Source of the DNA: Heterostelium album PN500 | Taxonomy: Eukaryota > Evosea > Eumycetozoa > Acytosteliales > Acytosteliaceae | Length of the DNA stretch: 64,000 nucleotides | NCBI RefSeq assembly: GCF_000004825.1 | Contig: NW_008805074.1 | Coordinates: forward strand, 434,001 to 498,000 | Reading direction: 5' to 3' | Part shown: positions 57,434 through 64,000 of the stretch, one piece after another | How the letters are laid out: the number at the start of each line of letters is the position of its first letter | How positions within the stretch are numbered: the stretch's first letter is position 1 | Made by a program: the position numbers and the translations under genes | Notes under the pieces: generated by a model | The model's database searches: none | What the model was told of the DNA's origin: nothing | Seen by the model: the letters and a program-made list of their open reading frames with translations, nothing else

Positions 57434-58849
57434 ATGGATTGTATTCAACCAATAACCACCGCAAATGCCAAAAAGCAACGAAAAAAAGAATATCAGTCGG
57501 CTTTTAAAGGTATTTCCTTTTCAACCACTTCAATCAGAGAGGTACTTCTGAAAGAATACGAGAGAGAAATACCAATCATTTTAAAGATACAAGTAGGTTT
57601 TATCGAATAACTGCCAACTCAATATTATATTTAGATTTAGATAAAGAAAGGTGAATATTCTAACACACAATGACCATTATTATTATATTGTTATCTTTGT
57701 AGAGTTATAGAAATCCATTTTTAGATCGTTTTTTTGGCTTTGCTAGTTATCTTGGAGAAGAGGAATTTTATATTTTATCACTACCGATTACATATTGGTT
57801 TGTTTCTCGAATTCTTGCCATTGAGTTGTGCATTCTGCTGGCACTCTCTATTGGCATCGGTAATATGTTGAAGAATACGTTTTTGCTGCCACGTCCACCA
57901 CCCGCTCAGGTGTGGATTCACACCGCGCCACAGAAGGATCACGGAATGCCATCGACGCACACATCGTCGTCGGTTTCGATTCAGTTCTACTACTTCCTCT
58001 TCCTCTACCATATTCACCCGGTGGTCGACCCCATCATTCCCTACCCAGTGGCACTGGTCGCTGTGTTGTTTAGCATCGCCAGTGTCATGATGAGCCGTCT
58101 CTACAACGGTCATCACACCCCGATGGACGTCATCGGTGGCTTCACCATTGGATCACTCAGCTGCTTTGCATTCGCTTACAAACTGCGTCCCTACTATGTG
58201 GAGGCGGTTAGCGACGTCACCGGCATTGCGCCGATCGCCATGATCACAATGGCGTGTCTCGCCATCTTGATCCACCCACAACCCAAAACACCGACTCCCG
58301 CCTATCCCGAGAGCGGTCTCGTCTTTGGTACTGCACTCGGTGCCTACCTCTCCAGTTGGATCTTCATTACCCATTCATCATTCTATCATCACATGGTCGA
58401 CGGACACAATGAACATTTCCTAACCAACTTTTTCACTTCTTTCCCATTGATTTTCACATTTTTAAGATTGGTATTTGGTAAATGTCTTGTTTTAAACACA
58501 AACACAAACATAATATAACTAACTTGTTATCTTATTATTATCTTAATATTTAGGTGTTGTTGTTGTATTATCAGTAAAGATTTTAGCAAAGAAAGTTTAT
58601 TATTTTGTCTATTCGAATTTCGTTTTGCCATTGATTAGCGGTATCAACAAGAAGAAGATACCACAACAGACTACAGTCGAGGCATTCGGTAAATTGTTTA
58701 CCTACTGCATGGTTGGTGGATTTGTAATAACAGTGCCACTATTGAATTATTTTGTTTTTCTATATAGCCCTTACGATCTCGAAAACCATCGTACAGAGAC
58801 ATTGGCATTCCATCAACTACAACAACAACAACAATCGATAGTAATGTAA
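57434..58849 (+). CDS. PAP2-family lipid phosphatase (sphingosine-1-phosphate phosphatase-like)
   Basis: Three exons (57434-57592, 57703-58477, 58554-58849) give 409 residues. After a charged N-terminus, about eight transmembrane helices carry the three PAP2 motifs: KNTFLLPRPP near 109 (K-x6-RP), the variant MPSTHTSSSVS near 135 (PSGH with T replacing G) and MSRLYNGHHTPMDVIGG near 184 (SR-x5-H-x3-D). PSTH and the long C-terminus fit sphingosine/dihydrosphingosine-phosphate phosphatases (LCB3/SGPP type) rather than phosphatidate phosphatases. These are ER enzymes dephosphorylating long-chain base phosphates. All catalytic residues (K, R, S-x-H, H, D) are present. A Q-rich stretch ends the protein. 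Substrate class is inferred from motif style. Confidence 0.85.
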
Positions 58850-59252
58850 TATTCACCACTTTTTTTTTGCATCTCTCTCTTTTATAATTATCAAAAAAGA
58901 AAGAAAGAAAAAAAAAAAAAGAAAAAAAACAACAAAAAAAAAAAAAAAACAAAAAAGAAAAATCATAAAAAAACAATATATAATATAGTAATAGTGATAA
59001 AATAATAAACCAAACATTTATTATAAGTTATTAATCAAAAACATGCCCAAAATGCAAACGTTTAATTATCAAAAATCTCACTCTTCTCTGAATCCGTTTG
59101 AAAAAAAAAAACAAAAAAACAAAAATTGGTTATTTAAAAAAATTTGAATTTTTTTTTTTTTTTTTTTTTGTAAAATACCTTTTTTTGTGTACAGATAGAT
59201 AAGACAGATAGATAGATAGATAGCTAAGATAGTAGAAAACAAACTCTTCTCA
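58850..59252. other. intergenic, homopolymer-rich
   Basis: Runs of A (58905-58950) and T (59149-59169) and a GATA repeat near 59192-59222. No gene. Confidence 0.7.
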
Positions 59253-61307
59253 ATGTCATATGCAAATAATACACTTCATCTGAGAGCTCTTCAATTAGAG
59301 TCTGCGCGAAAAAAGTCGATTAAAAAGTATCTGTTTCTCAAAGTGAAGAATGATCTCGACAATGAAGCTACATCGCTCAAGGAGTTTCAAGAGAAACAAT
59401 TGGAACAACAATTGAACAATCAAGCGAATGGCGGTGGCGGTGCTGCTGCTTCGTCTTCTTCGAATGATGTGGTGAATGCATCATCATCGTCGACTACCAC
59501 CACCACCACCGGCAATACAACGACGACTGCTGTTGCCGTGGAGGCGTCTTCGTCGTCGTCGACGTCGTCGCCACCACCCTCGTCGACGCCATCACCCTCA
59601 CAGAGCACCATTGCCAAGATAAACGATTTGCAAATGGATTTTGAATTGAAACGTAGTGAGATGCGAGCGAAACTCAAACTGCTGGATCTGAGACTGGCCG
59701 AGCTTGGCACGAGCAAGGAATCGCTGTTTCTTCTCTTGAAATCGGTTCTCAGTGAAGAGGACAAACGCAAACAACAAGAACAACTCAGATTGCAAGAATT
59801 GAGAAAACAAGAAGAACTACAACTGCAACAACAACAACAATTGAGATTGAAACAACAGCAACAACAACAACAGTTGCTTCAACAACAATATCTTCAAGCT
59901 CAACAACAACAACAAATGATGCATGGTAACAACAACATGAATAATAATCTAATGATGAGTGGTAATAACAATATGAATACTCAACAACTCCCTCAAACTC
60001 AACTGCAACAACAGCAACAACAACAACAACAACAAATGAATGGTAATAGCATGAATAATCAACAACTGCCTCAAACTCAACTACAACAACAACAACAAAA
60101 CTTTAATAACTATAATAACAGTAATACGAATCAAAGATTCATGCAAATTAATAATAATAATCAACAACAACAACAGCAACAACAATATAGTAATAGTATG
60201 ATGCAAGGTAGTGCTCATTATAATAGTAACAATAATAACAACAACTATAATGGTTATAATAGTAATATGAACTATGATAACTATAATAACAATAACAATA
60301 ATATGATGATTAGTAATATGAACAATACAAACATGAACAATACTAATATGAATAACACTATGAGTACTAATAATAATATGAACAACAATATGAATAATAC
60401 AAATATGAATACTAATAATATGTATAGTAATAATAATAATTTTAATAGCAATTCAAACTATAATAATAACTATAATAACAATTTTAATAATAATAATAAT
60501 AATAATAACTTTAATAATATGAATGGTAATGAAAGTTCATATGGTAACAATCGATATAGTCAGAGTAATAGTAATAACAGTAACTACAATTACAATTCAT
60601 ATTCTGGTGCCAACAACAACAACAATAATAGTAACAACAATTACAATGGTAATCAATTTTATCAACAACAACAACAACAACAACCAACTAACAATATGAA
60701 TAGTGTTGCTGGACAACTATCTTCATATGATTCATCTCTAACACCATCAGTAGTAGTAGAGAATGGTAACATTAATAATTATCAACAGCAACAACAACCT
60801 AATAATAATAATAATATTTATATATCACCTGCTTCACCTGCTTCAGATTATAAATCACCTCATCATTATAGTGGTACTGGTGGTAATAATGCAGGTGGTG
60901 GTGGTGGTGGTATGCGAAACAATGATAATCATCTATATTCTCATCAGAGAGACCGACCTTTCTACAGTAGAGATCGTGGCGGTGGTGAGCGCGAACGAGA
61001 TAGAAGTCGTGACAGAGACATGATGAGAGATAGCTACGATGATATGGACGGTCGTGATCTCAGAGACTCTCGTGATCTAAGAGATAGTCGTGACAACAGA
61101 GAGAGCATGAGAGACAACAGAGACTATCGTGACAATCGTGATAGCAGAGGCAGAGGAGATGATAAAGACAACAGAGATGAAAGAGAAAACAACAACAACA
61201 ACAACAACAACCGAGACAACAGAAATAATCGTAGATTTTACAATAATAACAATAATAGACCTTTCAATAATTATAATCGTCGTGGAAGAGGTGGATATAG
61301 GATGTAG
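59253..61307 (+). CDS. Q/N-rich protein with coiled-coil N-terminus and RD/RGG tail
   Basis: A single exon of 684 residues. Residues 1-50 (LHLRALQLESARKKSIKKYLFLKVKNDL) and ~120-200 (DFELKRSEMRAKLKLLDLRLAEL) look helical and conserved-type. Between them is a Ser/Thr/Ala-rich stretch. From ~200 to 550 the chain is Gln- and Asn-rich with prion-like composition (CAA and AAT repeats). The C-terminus (~565-684) is rich in RD/RE dipeptides (RDLRDSRDLRDSRDNRE) and ends in RRGRGGYRM, resembling RNA-binding or splicing-associated tails. I recognise no named domain. An RNA-associated, condensate-prone protein is a fair inference. Poly-Q and poly-N tracts are common in dictyostelids and need not be functional. 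Confidence 0.75.
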   Translation: MSYANNTLHLRALQLESARKKSIKKYLFLKVKNDLDNEATSLKEFQEKQLEQQLNNQANGGGGAAASSSSNDVVNASSSSTTTTTTGNTTTTAVAVEASSSSSTSSPPPSSTPSPSQSTIAKINDLQMDFELKRSEMRAKLKLLDLRLAELGTSKESLFLLLKSVLSEEDKRKQQEQLRLQELRKQEELQLQQQQQLRLKQQQQQQQLLQQQYLQAQQQQQMMHGNNNMNNNLMMSGNNNMNTQQLPQTQLQQQQQQQQQQMNGNSMNNQQLPQTQLQQQQQNFNNYNNSNTNQRFMQINNNNQQQQQQQQYSNSMMQGSAHYNSNNNNNNYNGYNSNMNYDNYNNNNNNMMISNMNNTNMNNTNMNNTMSTNNNMNNNMNNTNMNTNNMYSNNNNFNSNSNYNNNYNNNFNNNNNNNNFNNMNGNESSYGNNRYSQSNSNNSNYNYNSYSGANNNNNNSNNNYNGNQFYQQQQQQQPTNNMNSVAGQLSSYDSSLTPSVVVENGNINNYQQQQQPNNNNNIYISPASPASDYKSPHHYSGTGGNNAGGGGGGMRNNDNHLYSHQRDRPFYSRDRGGGERERDRSRDRDMMRDSYDDMDGRDLRDSRDLRDSRDNRESMRDNRDYRDNRDSRGRGDDKDNRDERENNNNNNNNRDNRNNRRFYNNNNNRPFNNYNRRGRGGYRM
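59820..60800 (+). repeat. CAA/AAT trinucleotide-rich coding repeats
   Basis: Interrupted CAA (Gln) and AAT/AAC (Asn) runs cover about 1 kb of the preceding gene and probably vary in length between strains. Confidence 0.85.
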
Positions 61308-63107
61308 TGTGTAATTTTATATCATAATCATCATCAACATCAATATTCCTTCTTTGAATCAAAGAAAATAAACTTTATTTATTGAATTCTGTATAATATT
61401 AAATAATGATAATAAGAAAGAATTGATATCAACAGTCGCAATCAAGAATCTGAAAATAGAAAAAAAAAGAAAAGCTAGCTTCTCTCTTTTTCTCTCTCTT
61501 CATTTTAAGAATATAATAATATTATGAATATTGAACATTCAATTGTGTAATCTACTCACGAAAGCTATTGGATTTTCTATTCAGAATCAATGATTAGCAT
61601 ATGAATAATAGTTCTGCAATGAAGAAGATTGTGGTTTGATTGATCAATTAAGTGTGCATGTGTGTGCGGCATGCAAATATTATAATATTTGATTTTCAGT
61701 CAATTGCACTTTCATTTAAAAATAAAGTCTTTTTGGTGACCAGGTGTGGGTGTTTGCTTCACACGAGGTTGTTTGGTTGTTTGACAAGAAATGTCTTTCG
61801 AAACTTTTGTATTATCCACTTCCCAAAAATAAATGGAAATGAGAAAAATCAGCAAAAAAAAACCATAAAAACCTTGAAAAAGGTTGATTCATTTTCACAA
61901 AATATCATTGTCTTTTATGTTTTTTTTGATTTTATCGTTGGTTGGTTCCAAAAAAAATCAGTTATCACTTGACAAAAAAAAATAAAACTTTAATTTTGCA
62001 AAAATAAGATTTGAGAGTGTGTGTTTTTTGTAATAATAGTTATACAAACCGACATCATAATATCATTTTCAATTGATTGTTTATTGAAAACAATCTTTTA
62101 TCTTGTCAATCATTTTTAAAACGAAAAAACAAACCATCATTTAAATTATTTTCTTTTCTTTTCTTTTTTTTTTAATTTTATTTTAACTTTTTTTTTTTTT
62201 TTTTTTTTTTTAAAACAATCACCAATAATCATTTTCTTTTCATTCTACTACTATACACCTATCTATACTTCAAATTATTATTATTTTTTAAATATAATTT
62301 CCTTTATTTTCACTAAAATTATATTTATCTATCTGTATAAATACTCCACATACTTTTAAATTAATTTTGAAAGTTTGTTTTTTCCAATTTAAAAATCATC
62401 GTCTGTTTTTCCTATCACAATAGATAGTGCCTCATTGTAAAATTATATCTATTCATATTATATATTTTCTACCAATCTTCATCATATTTAAAAATTGTCA
62501 TCTGTGTTCTTTGTCAACTACCACCACACAAACTGATCAAAACTTAAAAAAAAACCAAAAAAAACACACAAAACTCTGAGTTTGTTTTCATATTTTTATC
62601 TCTTCCCAAGTGCAACACTATTTAACCACCATACATCCAACTTCTTATCTTTACCCCCAGCTCTCATCAAAATCTTATTTTTATCACCCATTTATATCAT
62701 ATATAAAAATATATTAAATCATACCCCTAACTTTATGATCAAATTCTAATTCTTTTATTAAATATTTTTTTACTAGCTTCTTCTTCTTTTAAAATATTTA
62801 TTTCGGTATCAAATCTTTCTAATTGTGTTTTTTTGGTTAGGTTATAATATAATTCTGAACCAAAAAATTAAATTGTATATAATTTGCACCAATTTTTGTA
62901 AATTTTAATCAAACAAGTCAAAATTCAGTCAGTTAAGATTTAGAGAGAAGGATCATTTTTTATTTTTTTAATATTTCAATATATTTATTTATATATAAAT
63001 TTTTATAAGTGGCCAAACAAACAATTTATTCATTTTTCCAAAATCTTAGAGATTTTACCTTTTTCCTATTTAATTTCCCTACATTGATAACTATCGAAGA
63101 GAGAAAA
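61308..63107. other. 1.8-kb intergenic region, AT-rich
   Basis: Contains an 18-bp palindrome CAAATATTATAATATTTG (61674-61691), a G-rich GGTGTGGGTG at 61743-61752 that could be a GBF-type site, and T24 at 62188-62211. No gene; the open stretch at 61652-61972 lacks gene-like composition. Confidence 0.65.
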
Positions 63108-64000
63108 ATGGAATGTCTCACCAGTGGCAATGATCATGATGGCGGTGCACTCATGTTTGGTAGTGCAAGTGTCGACGCAGCCACCACCACATTGGCTCAT
63201 GTTGCTATTTCACCTGACCTTTGCACAGCGATTGCACCATACTACAATGTAGATTCGAATCATCAGTCCCTAAGCAGAATGTTGGAACTCCCCAATGAAG
63301 TAACACTCAGAATCCTAGCAGAGTTGGAACCATCGGATCTAAGCTCAGTTCAACTCACTTGCCATACATTCTATCGTTTCTGTGAAGAAAATACAATTTG
63401 GAAAGCAATCTGTAAAAGAAAATGGTCAAGTTCACCTGTTTTCAAAAGAAGACCTCTAACAAGTTGGAGACAATATTATTCAAGAAAATTATCTTTATTA
63501 GATAGTAATAGTATGTTTTAATAATTTAATAATTTAATAATTTTCTCGTAAATAGTTTTATTAATAATTATTTCAAAATCTTAGATGGATTATGTTGGAT
63601 TGAAATAAAAGCTTCTGGTGAAAAACCATCTCCAAGATATCAGCATACAAGTACTGTAATTGGAAAATATATTTATTTAATAGGAGGACAAGAATTCCCT
63701 GAAAAACGATTTAATGATATTTTTAGATATGATACTGGTATTTATTAAATCTATTATTTTCTTTATTTCTAAAGAATAGCATATTAATGAATTGATTATT
63801 AAATGAAAAATATAGAATCATATACATTTGAAAGAATATCACCAAGAATGGGAATACCACCAAAATTCGCAAGACATAGTGCTGTTGCTATTGAATCAAA
63901 AATCTTTACATTTGGTGGATTCAATGGATTCAACAAACATTTTAATCTATGTGTCTATGACACAATCGAAGATTCTTGGGAATATATTGATTCAAAAGGA
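63108..64000 (+). CDS. F-box / Kelch-repeat protein (3' partial)
   Basis: Three exons visible: 63108-63510, 63585-63737 and 63816 onward, running off the window. After ~55 residues comes an F-box (RMLELPNEVTLRILAELEPSDLSSVQLTCHTFYRFCEENTIWKAICKRKW, about 60-112). Kelch repeats follow: PRYQHTSTVIGKYIYLIGGQ, then IFRYDTESYTFERI, PKFARHSAVAIESKIFTFGG and LCVYDTIEDSWEYI, showing the double-Gly, Tyr and Trp spacing of Kelch blades. Such proteins are substrate adaptors of SCF ubiquitin ligases: the F-box binds Skp1 and the propeller binds substrate. The ATG at 63108 is the first after an in-frame region that opens only from a GTG. Remaining blades lie outside. Confidence 0.88.

Noticed and set aside
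1-64000. CRISPR arrays, bacterial operons, ribosome binding sites, phage or IS elements
   Set aside because: The DNA is eukaryotic with spliced genes; no spaced direct repeats or transposase genes were seen.

Overview
The window is nuclear DNA of a dictyostelid social amoeba. The evidence is very AT-rich intergenic DNA with long A and T homopolymers, and short AT-rich GT-AG introns. There are CAA and AAT repeats inside coding regions (poly-Q, poly-N). The gene set is dictyostelid: cortexillin, RasS, a follistatin-repeat spore-coat protein, a comC-like LRR/TIG/EGF membrane protein, a CASP golgin and eIF3b. Exons use many G/C-ending codons, so this is probably not D. discoideum itself; a less AT-biased relative (Heterostelium/Polysphondylium, Cavenderia or Tieghemostelium type) fits better. 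I could not decide the species.

Layout. 1-341: C-terminal exon of a HECT ubiquitin ligase. 1035-2996: NAD kinase with a hydrophobic N-terminus. 3361-3668: tiny Gly/Cys-rich gene. 4250-6031: secreted beta-helix surface protein. 6466-8993: Golgi CASP/COY1 golgin. 10332-11355: GNAT acetyltransferase split by an apparent frameshift. 11698-11984 (-): second tiny gene with the same 13-nt first exon as the gene at 3361. 12197-15602 (-): RCC1-repeat/TPRG-hSac2 protein. 16556-18423 (-): secreted carboxylesterase. 19796-21932: eIF3b. 22724-23485 (-): RasS. 25847-27245: cortexillin. 29336-30180: small ubiquitin-fold/RA-like protein. 30504-32810: CH-domain proline-rich protein. 35684-37660: amino-acid transporter. 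37876-39730 (-): LIMR-family membrane protein. 40181-42420 (-): spore-coat protein. 44082-44993 (-): PHO88/SND3. 45495-48405 (-): comC-like surface protein with 11 exons. 49067-51277 (-): C2-LRR protein. 51973-53018: type II membrane glycosyltransferase-like protein. 53540-54193: isochorismatase-family hydrolase. 57434-58849: PAP2 lipid phosphatase (sphingosine-1-phosphate phosphatase-like). 59253-61307: Q/N-rich protein with an RD/RGG tail. 63108 to the right edge: F-box/Kelch protein, truncated by the window.

Genes are independent transcription units on both strands; nothing is operon-like. By function they group into cytoskeleton and signalling (cortexillin, RasS, CH-Pro, RA-like, C2-LRR), membrane traffic and ER targeting (CASP, SND3, LIMR), cell surface and development (spore coat, comC-like, beta-helix, esterase) and housekeeping (eIF3b, NAD kinase). 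Exon boundaries were joined by hand. In every multi-exon model the phases close into one open frame, which supports the splicing. No tRNA, rRNA, CRISPR array or complete transposon was recognised.

The observations most worth a second look are: the narrow frameshift zone in the GNAT gene; the two tiny genes with identical 13-nt first exons; the RCC1-TPRG fusion; the spore-coat duplications, one with only synonymous differences; one-LRR-per-exon structure in the comC-like gene; and several intergenic stretches that could fold into small RNAs (34451-34524, 53250-53365, 55081-55240).
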